Assembly (NCBI GenBank): GCA_010279815.1 | Contig: QEOQ01000180.1 | Location: 2,350,513 to 2,414,512, forward strand | Source: Brachionus plicatilis | Taxonomy: Eukaryota; Rotifera; Eurotatoria; Ploima; Brachionidae | DNA length: 64,000 bases | Direction: 5' to 3' | Part shown: in pieces, positions 22,931-34,700 of the stretch | How positions within the stretch are numbered: position 1 is the stretch's first letter | Layout: each line of letters starts with the position of its first letter | Made by a program: the position numbers and the translations under genes | The notes under the pieces: generated by a model | Databases searched by the model: none | The model's input: the letters and a program-made list of their open reading frames with translations, nothing else | Told to the model about the DNA's origin: nothing

Positions 22931-25484
22931 TTATTGAATAAATTTTTTTAGTTCAACTGAAAATTTGTGAGCAGGAAAACCTTGGACATTGAAGAAATCA
23001 CCATTAATTGATCTAACTAAACTGGCTCCCAATGATTGAATTCCATAACCTCCAGCTTTATCAAATGGATCTCCAGAATCAATGTAAGAATTTATGACAT
23101 TGTCATCCAAACAAGCAAAATTGACACTGGTTTGTTCGTAGAATGAATGAATTTTAATATTCTGATCATCTGCTTTATTTGATTCTCTTTTAATCAAAGT
23201 TACACCAGTCAAAACTCTATGGGTATTATTACTTAAACTAGATAACTAAAAAGTACTTTTTTTGATAAAATTTTCATATGGCCTACGATTTTAAAATTCT
23301 AAATGCGTCCGCTTTATCTAAAGGCTTTTCATATATCTTATTTTCCATTTCTACAACTGTATCAGAACCAATTATTAAAAACCATTCTTTTTCCTTTAAA
23401 AAATAAAATAAAACTTATATGTCTATTGAAAAAAAAAGCCTACTTTCAGCATCTGTGCAACGTCCAATGCTTTTAAGCGTGAATTTTCTACAACATAGCT
23501 CACTGGATCATATTTAGCTTTATCCAAATTTTCTGGAAAAGTTGATGGAATTATTTTTATATTCAGGCCCTTAAATAAAATAGTAAATTTAAAATTAAAA
23601 ATAAATGATTTTTAAAAGTAAAGCAAAAATGTTTTATTGATTAAATGATTGATTAAAATTGTTTAAGTTTTTAAGAATAGGTATATTCGATTTGAGAAAT
23701 AAAATTTACATTTTCTTGATTAATAATATTGGTATAGATGAGTCCCATTAACCTCATTTTGGGCATGTATCCGAGGATACATAAAATATGTATCTGAGTA
23801 TGCATCAAAATGTATTCTCGGATACATAATGTATCCCGAGAAACAAAATATGTATTTTGTGAATCAAAAAAATACATTTTTTTTTTGTATCCCAGAATAC
23901 ATAGTTTATGTATTATTTCAAAAATATTTTGCTGAAAAATACATTTGGCAAGTTTTTTTTTCTATTTTAAATTTATAGAAATAATTGCTTAATTAAATTT
24001 CAAATGTTTACATGCTTAAGTATTTAGTTTAAATTAAACAACGTTATTTCAAAATTTCAAAAAAGTTAAATATATGTTTCCCAGGATACATTTGGGGATC
24101 CGAATTTGAATAAATAATTTTTTTTTATATTAATTTTTTTAATTTCCTATGTTACAAAATAAAAAAAAATAAAAATGTTGGAAAAAAACACAAAATAAAC
24201 ATTAAGTTATGAAAAAAAGAAAATTAAATTATTTAATCAATTCAATTAAAGTAATAAGACTTAAATGAAAAACTGTTTCTGATTGTTTATTAGTTTCAGA
24301 AACCCCAGGGATACTCAGGAAAAGATTATGAACTTCTTCATTTTCTCTAAATCTTCTTTTTGATTCATCTCTTTTTAAATCAAAAAGCTCTTTGAATTTT
24401 TGAAAATTTAATTTTATTTTATCAATTAATATATTTTTATAGACATTAAAAGATTCCGAATATGGCATTGTGAATTTTGACACAAAATTCAAAAACAAAA
24501 TATCAAAAATGCTAAAGCTTAAGTTTGATGGACCAAAACATGTACTGTAAATTGTAGCAACTGATACATCCTTTGTTCTAGTAATATACTGATTCTGCAA
24601 AACTCTGCAATATTCAAAACATTGTAAATTTTAGTACAAAAAATAAAAAACAAAATATTAAAAAGGAAGAGCTTTAATTAGGACAGACTAAAACATGTTC
24701 TTTAAATTGTAGCAACTGATACATCCTTTGTACCACTACTTAAAGTTGAGTTGGAGTATTAATATAATATAATATCCTAAATTTTCAATTTTCTGAGTTT
24801 TGCAGATTTATTGCAGAGCTTTGCAGAATCACTGGTACAAAGGATGTATCAGTTGCTACAATTTACAGTACATGTTTTGGTCCATCAAACTTAAGCTTTA
24901 GCATTTTTGATATTTTGTTTTTGAATTTTGTATCAAAATTCACAATGCCGCGAATACTTGTACCTTCTGTTCCTGTGTTTTCTGCCTGTTCTGGTTCAAC
25001 CCTTTTTTTAATAGTTTTAACTCTGTTCTCACTGGAAACCGTTGCTTTTGCCGAACAATAATTTGGAAAATGTCTACTGTAAATAAAAGCAAAAAAAAAC
25101 AGGCATAAACTTTTTGTACAATTATTAAATTTTTAAATATCTGTATCTTTAAAAAATATATTTAATAAATTAATTTTTTCATAAATATCTATAATTCATG
25201 TTGTTCTTCAAAAAAGGAATCATTTAGAATTTTTCATTCATTTAAACTATTTTAAAATTGAATTAAAATTGATCTTTTAGATAATTAAAAAAAAATTAAA
25301 AAAAGAACAAAATCTTTTTAAAATTTTTAGATTCTTAAACCAAAAAGTGAGTATCTTTTAGTTTTCAAAAATTTGTAATCCAAATTCATACCAAATTTTT
25401 TTCTAAAATTTCCTTGCGTCGAGCACTTCCACTGGCTAAGATGATACTTTTGTTTTCTAGCAAATTCTTAATTGGTCCGAGCAT
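22931..25484 (-). CDS. Maf/HAM1-superfamily nucleotide pyrophosphatase, ASMTL N-terminal type
   Basis: Four exons in phase (25392-25484, 23444-23569, 23287-23393, 22931-23237) give 210 residues, the size of a stand-alone Maf domain. Maf proteins hydrolyse non-canonical or modified nucleoside triphosphates to monophosphates. Motifs in order: LASGSARRKEIL (the SxSxRR substrate loop), FLIIGSDTVVEMENKIYEKP, DKADAFRILKSLS, TGVTL, and SGDPFDKAGGYGIQSLGASL with GDFFNVQGFP at the end. The sequence resembles the Maf half of animal ASMTL; the methyltransferase-like half is absent and a stop follows at once. Intron 1 is 1.8 kb and full of repeats, in contrast with the tiny later introns. The TCT codon spanning introns 3 fixes the acceptor at 23238. 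Well supported. Confidence 0.9.
23765..23905. repeat. Cluster of palindromic TGTATCC/GGATACA words
   Basis: Within about 140 bp of the first Maf intron occur TGTATCCGAGGATACA, TGTATTCTCGGATACA, TGTATCCCGAGAAACA and TGTATCCCAGAATACA, each a near-palindrome, interspersed with ATGTATTTT-like words. A further TTTCCCAGGATACATTTGGG lies near 24078. Each unit could form a small hairpin. The cluster may be a transposon interior or a local repeat expansion; I see no clear element ends. Confidence 0.5.
24464..24949. mobile_element. Composite palindromic element of the CATTGTGAATTTTGG family
   Basis: It starts GGCATTGTGAATTTTG and ends with the inverse CACAATGCC; the arms share about 130 bp in inverted orientation, including TAGCAACTGATACATCC and AAAACATGT blocks. 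A second left arm (from about 24619) lies between the outer arms, so one copy appears to have inserted next to or inside another. CGAATA flanks both sides, suggesting an imperfect 8-9 bp duplication. It lies in intron 1 of the Maf gene. Confidence 0.6.
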
Positions 25485-25849
25485 TTCGAAATGGATACTT
25501 TTTAATGAACATTTGATCGAAATTAATTAAATTTTAGAAAAAAAATATAGCATTGACGAATTAATTGCAGAAAATAATAATAATTAATCAATAGGTAAAC
25601 CACTACCTGTACAAAAAAAATCAATTAAAGAATTATATTTCAAATTTTATTTTAGCCTGTTAATTAACAGTCTGAAAAATTAAATACAAATTCAAATGTA
25701 CATTTTAATACTCAATTTTTGACGAAAACATAGCAAAAAAAATAAACAAAAATTTAAAATTTAAAAATTTTTCTTTTAAAAGAAAACATTTATTATAATT
25801 TTAATTCTTAGTGCTTATCAAAAATAACAATTATTCAGCTCCAGCACAG

Positions 25850-28400
25850 TTAATCTTGTTTAACATCGGAACTTTCCTGGTTTTGACTAGTGTTATTTGA
25901 AGATTCTCGATCATTACTGTCTCGGTCCTTCCGAGACGACTTTTTTGAACGTTTGTGCGATTTGGAAGACGAACGATAGTCATCGTCATCAGACCTGTGA
26001 CGACTTGAAAAACAAATTTTTAATAATAATAATTTTTTTTTTATTTCCAAAAAACTGCAATGAGTGGAACTGAATTAATTAAAAAAACTAGATATATTGG
26101 GAATTATTAGTTTGGCACCTTGTTCTCGATGTGAAAATAATGTAAAAATTGTTCATCGGAAAAGAAAGCAATTATTTAACAAAATTTCAAATGAGACTCG
26201 AAAATCTAGTGCCTAGGCTGATAAAGTGGTCGAAAAGGTGAAATTAACAGGTCAATATTATGGATGTGATTTATGTAAGTCAAAAGAAGTTTAAATAAAT
26301 TTAAAAGCGACCGGGCTCTAAAATAAAAAATTTGAGAAAAGAAAAAAAATTTAGTCAATTAACAAAATAATATTTTCGATTTTTCTTTAATTTTTTTTAA
26401 ATTTATAAAGTGTCAATTTTTAGTAAAAAATAAATGTAACAGTTCTCAGCTCACATAAATTCCACTTCACATTTTAAGGCAGGACCTGAATAAATTTACC
26501 TTCGTTTATATTTGTCATCTCTGTCTCTTGATCGAGACCTATCTCTAGAGCGCTCTCTGGATTTTTCCCTAGATTTTCCTCTGTCCCTATCACGATCGCG
26601 ATCTCTATCTCGGTCCCTGCGGTCGTAATCTCTGCGATCGTGATCGCGTCTATGTCTTCGGGAAGGACTTGGTGATCTTCTGTGATCCTTGTCATATTCA
26701 CGATTCGGATAATCTCTTAAAAATAAATATATATAATTTTTTTGATTTCCTTTAATTTTTCGTCAATTTACCTTGATTTATATTTGTCTGTATCTTTATT
26801 GTAGCGATCAGCCTGCACCTGTTGGTTCGGTGATTTTAGCGGAGATTTTCGACCCGGAGTAGGACTCCTGGATGGACGATGTTGGCCCTCAGAACTTAAC
26901 AATATCTAATTGAAAAAATGTTTTTTTTTTTGAGAAAAATTACCCTTTTTCCCATTGGGATCCCTGTTGCATCATTTGTCCTGAGCCTCTATTAAATTGT
27001 GGATAAAAATGTGGTGGCATGCCCGGCGGAGGTCTTTCGTGCATTCCGTGTTGCGGACCATATTGAAATGGCGCATTGAACGGCTGCTGCTGACCGCTCA
27101 TAGACATGCTAGGCATTCGCTGTGACTGCATTTGAGCCATTCTAGGCATCATTCCTTGCTGTCCACTCGGACCTCCTGACGGATTCCAGCCTGGAGGAGG
27201 CGCACTAAAGTCCGGTATGTGCGGAGGAGGCATATTGCTTTTAAAAAAAGAGATTAAAAAATTCAAAAAAAAATCCACAAGCTGCTACTATTGATCGCCC
27301 ATTCTTTGCTGAAATTGCTGGGGTCCAGATTGACCAACTGGAGGTGGAAAGCGCGGATGAAACTGCGGTGGCTTTGTAAAGTTAATTTGCTGTGGAGGAG
27401 GCATCATGTTTGGATTGAAATTTGGCTGATTAGCTGCAGGCTGTCCTGTACCAGTGACTACTTGATTGATGGAACTGTGAGTGTTGATGGCAATTAAGGA
27501 AGATCCGTTGATGTTTGGCCCATTTACTGCGCTTCCCATAACTCCACTCTGAGTCGGCATCATTTGAATGCTCGTTTTTAAGATGTTATTTTCGCTTCGG
27601 AGACGTTTTTGCTTTAAGCAATAGGCTATCCAGGTGTCCTCGGTGAATCCGTAGTTAAAATAATCGGTAATGTCCGCTCCAGGCTGCAGCCACGGCTTAT
27701 CTCCATCATTTAGGTCTTGAATGTTCTCAAAATACTCATCAGTAGGGACGGTTCCACTTGGAACATTTATCAGACCAGGAACTTCCAGCTCTACTCCTTT
27801 GGTTTGAACTGGAACTGTGGGTTTTGTGGTTTGTATTCCTGTTGTCGGAATGATGGTCGCCGAGCCAGTGACTGATTTACTGCGATTCAAGGCTTGTAAG
27901 CCAGTTGTGGCTTGTGTAGTTATATTTTTTATGTCAGAAATGACAATATTTACTCCATCGTCATCTTCATCCGAGTCCTCGTCTTCATCTTCATCCTCGT
28001 TTGTTTCATTTTTAATCTCATTTTCAGGAACTTCGCCATTTTGGCCGTCAGAGTCCGAAATTTTGGAAATTTCACCATTCTGGTCTTCAGGGTCAGACAT
28101 TTTGGGATCTTCTTCTTCTTGCTGAACATCTTCGGCATCATTTTTGTCTGTCATGTCACAATCTTCTTCATTGGACTTAAATGATTTAAAGTAATTGAGT
28201 TTAAAATAGCTTTATTTTCTACCACTTGTTCCTCGGCTATTTCGCTCAATTCATCACTAGATTTTTTTTTTAGAAAATTAAAAAAAAATATTTTTTGCTA
28301 AAATTCACTTCTTTGGATTTTTATGATTGTTTTCGCCGTACAACCAGGCCTCATCTTCGTCTTCATTGAAGTCGTGTTCATTTGATATCTCAACTGACAT
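25850..28400 (-). CDS. FIP1L1: Pre-mRNA 3'-end-processing factor FIP1 (CPSF subunit)
   Basis: FIP1 tethers poly(A) polymerase to the cleavage and polyadenylation specificity factor in the nucleus. Seven exons in phase (28309-28400, 28223-28256, 27289-28175, 26944-27237, 26772-26894, 26500-26715, 25850-26003) give 599 residues, near human FIP1L1. Order of parts: an acidic N-terminus with EDEAWLYG, a Glu/Asp stretch, [28 protein letters not shown], and the diagnostic Fip1 motif [20 protein letters not shown] then [15 protein letters not shown] Pro/Gly/Met-rich region, an RD/RE-repeat region and a final [13 protein letters not shown] basic tail follow, as in animal FIP1. The two first introns were placed by phase; exon 2 is only 34 nt. 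Divergent from the SPIDR gene by 300 bp. Confidence 0.93.
26096..26300 (+). pseudogene. Decayed coding relic with two CxxC pairs in a FIP1 intron
   Basis: On the strand opposite FIP1, inside its last intron, a frame reads [20 protein letters not shown] then, after further residues and one [23 protein letters not shown] and a stop. Two CxxC pairs about 50 residues apart suggest a zinc-binding fragment, as in transposase-associated or ribbon domains. Its amino-acid composition looks coding although the frame is broken. I cannot name the source. Confidence 0.35.
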
Positions 28401-28700
28401 AACTTAAAAATATACTTTACTTAGTTTATTGCGGGAGAGTTGAATTTAAAAAAAAAATTTATAAAATAAAATATTTTTGCTTTTGAGTTTTTTTTTTGCG
28501 TCTAAAGCATTCGAGTATACACAAGCCGAAAAATTAATTTCAAAATATCAATTCATTGACTTACGAGCTTGAATTGTCTCAAGTTAAGTTAAAAATGAAT
28601 TTTTACATTTGATGAAAAATTTTGAAGTTATTTAAAATTTTTTTTTCCTAATTATTTTGTTCAAATGATCAGCAAAGAGTAAAAATTATGTAAATTTAAA
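28401..28700. promoter_or_regulatory. Short divergent promoter region between FIP1 and SPIDR-like genes
   Basis: The start codons of the two genes are 300 bp apart and face away from each other. Both 5' UTRs and core promoters must fit here. No TATA element stands out from the AT-rich background. A shared bidirectional promoter is an inference from spacing. Confidence 0.4.
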
Positions 28701-31700
28701 ATGAGCGCAAATAAAATGGATCCAAGTAAATATTTTGAATTTTGGAGAAAGCCAAGTGAACGAAACATTGGTTCGAAACGAAAACTGACCAGCATGAGTA
28801 AGAATTTTTCCTATAAATATACAATTCGATGATATTCAGATTCAGTTTTAAACAATCTCTTTTATTAAAATCATCCATCAAAAAGAGACAACGCTTGAAA
28901 CATTTTAAGTTGGATGCTTGACCATCAATTGGGAATAAATTACTAATTTTTTATGAATAAATTTTTGAGTGAAGTTCCTGACAATTAGGACAAAAGTTGA
29001 AAATTTTTTCCTCTTTCTAATGGAAATACTTAAATAGATCAGCATTGTACTGCGCTGCTTTCTAAGTTTTGTTTCAATTGATACCATTATTACTTTTAAT
29101 CATTTCTTTTAATAATTATTTTTTTTGGTGTTTAAATACTTTGACTGTTTTGACAGGTAAAAAATTTACATTTTATTGTCTTGGAAACCTGACAATTTCG
29201 ATGGATATCCCTAAATTTCAAATTTCATACAAAAGTTCCAATACAAAAAGGAAAAAATTTTAATAATTGTTCTGCAAATGAAACAAAGTGAAGCAACTTT
29301 TTTTTACCTACTACGGGTCGTCAAATCGACTTTTTTTTACCAAAGTCGATATGTCTGCAAAATCTGTGCGAATTAAATCATTAACTTGCATTTTCTTAAT
29401 TACAGGAAAATATTTTTCAGATTTGACTAGAGTTGTTTAAAAGTCCCAAAAAAAAGTCCAAGTCCGGACTTTTTTTTAAAATTTTCTAGTTCAGGTTTCA
29501 TATCAAAAAATTTATATACTCTTGGGTTGTCTAATGCAATAGATTTGCCACATTTCAGAGTTTTCTTGCAATTTTAGCATAAATGTCTTCACAATTCTTC
29601 TTCAGTATTCAAATTTTTAAAGCCCGGACTTGGACTTAACTTGAGACTTGTGACTTTTAAACAACTCTGGATTTGACCAAATCAACAGAGACATGCAGAT
29701 TGATTTTTTAAATGGAAAAGTAATATAAAGAAAATAAACAATAGTTGTGAATGTAGTACTTTTAGTATTATATTAATTCTGAATAAAAGAATTTAAATTG
29801 TAAAGTTAATGATACACTTCACTGCGCCGTAAAATAATTAATTAATAAAGAATAATTTTATATTCGGCATTTAATTTTGAGTAACCAAGTATAACAAAGT
29901 GCCATGAATAAATGTGCATCTACAGAATGTTTCCAGAATTTTTCAGTAATTGAAAATGTATTTGAATATTTTTTTTATTTTTATTTATTTAAATTTAAAT
30001 TAAATTAAAATTAATTGAATTTTTGACCATAAAAATGTTTTCCATCATCAAATTTTATACTCGTAAATGCATTCAAAATCGTTATATCATTTTATCACTT
30101 CAAAGTCTGATTCTTGTTAGTTCAAAAGGAGTTAAATTTTGCCAAAAATTATTTAAAAAATTTTACTTTTCAATTTTTAAAAGATTTTTATTGAACTCAA
30201 AAATAAAGTAGGCTAAAATTTTTTTAGAAAAAAGTTTCTCTATTATGACTTCCCTTTAATTATTTCTTTTAGTTTGAAGAAAAAAATTTTTAAATCAAAA
30301 AATTTTTTTATTAAACTGAAATTGACTCAAAAAAATTACTCTTGAAATAATCTAATAATTTTAGATTAATTCTAAGAATTGAAACAATGATTTCTTTTAG
30401 ATTTATTAAATATTCTTAAATATCAAATATGTTTACTAAAAATTTTAATTTTTTTACATCAAAATTTTAATTTAAATATTTTGAAAATTATAATTTAAAA
30501 GTAATGGATGATATTGAAACGGATAATTTTTCTCCAATTCCTAAAAGTCGTGTCAAAACTCGTGTTGAGTCTATTTTTGAGAGCCAAAGTCAACCAGATT
30601 TTGTTGAAGAACATACTTATTTTAATAAGAAAAAGATTAATAATATTCAATCAGGAATTACGAAACGAAGTAAAATTTCGATTGATATGCTTTTTGAGGA
30701 TGAAAATAGTCAATTAAAATCAAAAAAAGCAGTCCCGATTTTTAAAGAAAAAATTCAGCTGCATTCAGATGATGATATTTCAATTGAAGAAAGTGATGAA
30801 ATATTTAAAAAAGGCTACGTAAAGGAAAAAAATTCCAAATATAACATAGATGACATTTTAACCGAGGAAAATCCACCCGAGATTAATGCAAGACCAAATT
30901 TTGAGAAATTATCAAGCGAAAAATCAAGTGAAAATGAATATGTTATTCAAGAAGTTTCGCAAAATTTTGAATTAAATAAAAATTTAAAGAAAAAATTTAA
31001 TAATAATATCGAAAATTTGGATGAGCTAATCGGAGATTCTAGTCCTCTAAACAAAAAAAAAATTTTCACAACAGCATCCAGCAAATACGTGGATGATATC
31101 CAAGATGATTATCTAGATTCATATAAATTAAAGCCATATAAAGCAAAATGTAAAAAACTAGCAGATATTGATGATATTTTAAAAAATGACCAAGAATTTC
31201 ACTTTCCAATAAACGAAAAAAAACAAGTTGATTATTTATTTGTATCGAACAATTTTTTGCGCTTGGAAGAGATGGAAGCACATTCGAGCAACAAAGCATC
31301 GATTACAGATCCAAACTTAAGCTCGCAGGAAAAATATTCTCAGCATCTTTTCGATATTGGAGATGATCTCAATTTTAATTCACAAGTTCGACAAAATAAA
31401 CAAATTGATAAAAAAGCTAATTGGATGCAGGAAATTAACTTAAAACTAAATGAAACATCAGTGCTTATTAGCGGGAATGAATCAAATATTTTGGCTAATG
31501 CCTCAGGTTTCTTAAGTCAAATGGAAAATAAGAAGAAAAAAATAAAATTTATCAAGTAAGTAAAATAACTTTGTATGATATTAAATTATTGAATTTCACA
31601 ATTAGAGCCTCTTTTTTACTGAGATTCTTGATGATAATTATTTATAATTATTTTCAAGAATATTTAAAAAAATATATTTTTCAATATTTAATTAAACTGG

Positions 31701-34700
31701 TTACAAGCTATTGATATCAAAATAGTTAGTTTTTGGAAATAAAAATTAATTAAAAAATTTAAGAACAAAGATCGTTTTATCAAACATTTATTTATATCTT
31801 TAATTTTGTGATTAAAAATGAGGAATTAGTCTACTCGAGAGAAAAAAAAAACAATTTAATAATAGCAAAAAAATACAGAAAAAATTTAAAATTAACAATT
31901 TCTATTTTTTAATTTCAAGAATTTACTCATTTTTAAATTTTTATGTATTATTTCGCGTTTATAGTACGTTTTTTTCCCGTTTTAGTAAGTTATAATGATT
32001 AAGTTTTTTTGCTGTTATTTACTTTTTTTTCTTTGAAACGTCGTTACGCCTGAAAAACTCTAAAAAACGTATGTTTTTTTAAATTTAATTAATATTCCTA
32101 TTTTTGTAACTTTTACTCAAAATTTTTAAAATTCTTAAAGACAAGTTATTTTTCAAAAGATCTATTTTAAAAATTTTTAATGTTTTTTTCATGCTTTCTA
32201 AAAAATGAAAATAAGAAAATAATTCAATTTGATTCAAATTATTTTCAATACTGTCCATCTTTGCTTTTAAAAAAGATGATCAAGTTAAGCTGTATTTAAA
32301 AAATCGAAATCGAAGGAACTTCACTTTCATGAAAATTCGCCTCAAAAAATTAATAAAAATACAAAAAAAAATTTAATTTCAAAATTTTTAGTAAAAATGA
32401 ATTTCTTTTTATTATTTAATTTAAGCATATTGTAAACCTGCCTAATTATATTATAAGTTAATTTGGTGAAAACTTTTGAACCCTTTAAATATCTCGATAC
32501 CTGTAAAATAAAAGTATGTAAGGCCTCAAAAGGGTAATTAGTGAGATAACTTGAATTTTAGTCAAATTAGTAATTTGAACAACGTTGATTTAAGCATGAA
32601 TTAGCTTCAAATTCTAATCCCCATTTTAGCTTTTTGGTTTTCAAACATGACCATGATCATAAAAAAATTTTTTTTTTGAGGAATTTTTTTTTTCATCGAA
32701 CTGGCTAATTATGTAAAAAAGGGGGTAAGTATGGTCAATTTGGTTAAACCATTTCTCCCCCAAATTCTCTAATTTTTCACACAATTAACCTTTGAAGACA
32801 ATTTGAGATTAAAATAGCTTATAAAAGTCTATTTTTGAAAAAATTTAATTGCAATACATAAAAGGAAAATTATTTTGAAAGAAAAAAGACGCCATATAAA
32901 ATAAAATAAAATTAATAACTGATAATATTGCATAACTGAGACCGAAGTGGAAAAAAGATTAAAGGCAGAAGTTGAGTCTAAAAAAACAAAAAAAGCTTGA
33001 AGCTGGAGAAAAAAAAGACAAAAAGAGGATAAGAAAAAGCAAAATCAAGAGAATAAAAGGATTGAAAAAGAAGAAAATAGGAGAATTAGAGGGGAGAAAA
33101 AAAATGAAAAATTAACCCAAAAGAAAAAAAAATAAAAAAATAAATTTTTGTTATGTTTGCCAAATACAAAAAGAAGAGGATAAAGAAAATTCTAATAAGT
33201 GGTTGGCTTGTGAAAACTGTGAATGCTAGTCATGTTACGATTTCTTTCGGAAAAGTTTAAATTTAACTTTTATAATGAATTTAAATGCAATTCATGTAAA
33301 TTTATGTACAAAATCAAACATACAAAATCGATAGACTTAAATTATTTTTAATTATTTATCTAAGTTTTTTTAAATTTAAATCGAAAATCTGTTAAAATTC
33401 GTTGTTTTTTGTTGTAAATAAATATTTTTTTAAAAAATGAGCTTTTATATGCACTTGGGTTATTTAGTGAATTTTAGGCTAATGTAGTGAGAAGACGGAG
33501 TAATCTGACTCATTTTCGGGGTCTCCTCACAAAATCACATGATTGAGGTAATATGGTGAGAATAAAAATTGGGGTAAATTCGGTGAGCATTTTCGAAGTT
33601 TTCAGATGATCAGAACCCCAAATCAGCAATAAAAAAAAATAGGTCTCCACATTGGACCGGTTTACTATACATGGGTTTAATATAAATTGTAAAAATTAAG
33701 AAGATTTTAACAAACAGACTTTAAAAAAAAAATTCAAATTTTTTTAAAGTCTAAGCTCTGATATTATTTTTTTAGAAATGGCCACGCAGATAGACTCCAA
33801 AAGTTGCTTTTACGTCAGAAGTCAAGCATAAATTTCATTAAACATCATCTAAATAAAAAATCAGCTGCAGATAAACTTTCTCAAAAATGTATTTTCTAAA
33901 TATTTTAATTATACACTTTTGTAACAACTATTTTTTAAGCCGAAAATTTGACAAATGTTGTAAAATTGATGCCATTTTTTAGACAAAATTTTCTTGCCAC
34001 AAAATTTACTCTTATTCATGCATTCAACATAAATAATTTTGAGAACAACGGATTCGATATCTCACTTGATAATGTTTGCTACATCCTTTTGTCAAATGAT
34101 AAAGAAGACTATTCATCATATTTTGAGACAGATATTATACAATCAAAATATTTGATCAATATTTATCCTCCATGGTAAGTAGATGAAATTGAAATCTAAT
34201 TTCTCAATTTTAATGAATTTTAAAGGAGAAAATTTCTGATGAAAAACTCAAATAAGTTAATTTATTTTGGTACAAATCTTATTGAAATTTTTCCAGTCGA
34301 TCATCAGAGTTGTTTCTATGAAAAATTTAATGCATCACTAGAAGATCATGTTGGTATCACTTTGAATGCCTTACAATGTCCAAGCTGTGTAAATTCGGAC
34401 GAGTGTACATTAAATTTATTTAATTCCAATGATTACCAAATTTTGTTGAAAAAAAAATTACCAAAAATTACTAACTTAGTTCCAAGTCAGAGGAACATTT
34501 TTTTTACTCAGTCGGCTTCAGAATTTTTCACGCAAAATATCACTAATAATACTCAGTTTTTGAGAACAAATTCGATTCTTGATGCTCTTGAAAACATCGG
34601 GTACTACGGATTTGCCAACTTCAAGGCAACGGTACAAAGAATTGGCTTGGTAAAAAATAATAACATATCGCTGTATCATACACAGCGAACTCAAACACAA

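Noticed and set aside
24229..24600. 123-residue ORF on the minus strand in the Maf intron
   Set aside because: Its first third is translated from the repeat arm of the palindromic family and the rest has no family resemblance; splice phases join the Maf exons across it.
27817..28184. Ser- and Phe-rich ORFs on the plus strand
   Set aside because: Shadows of the acidic Glu/Asp stretch of FIP1 on the opposite strand.
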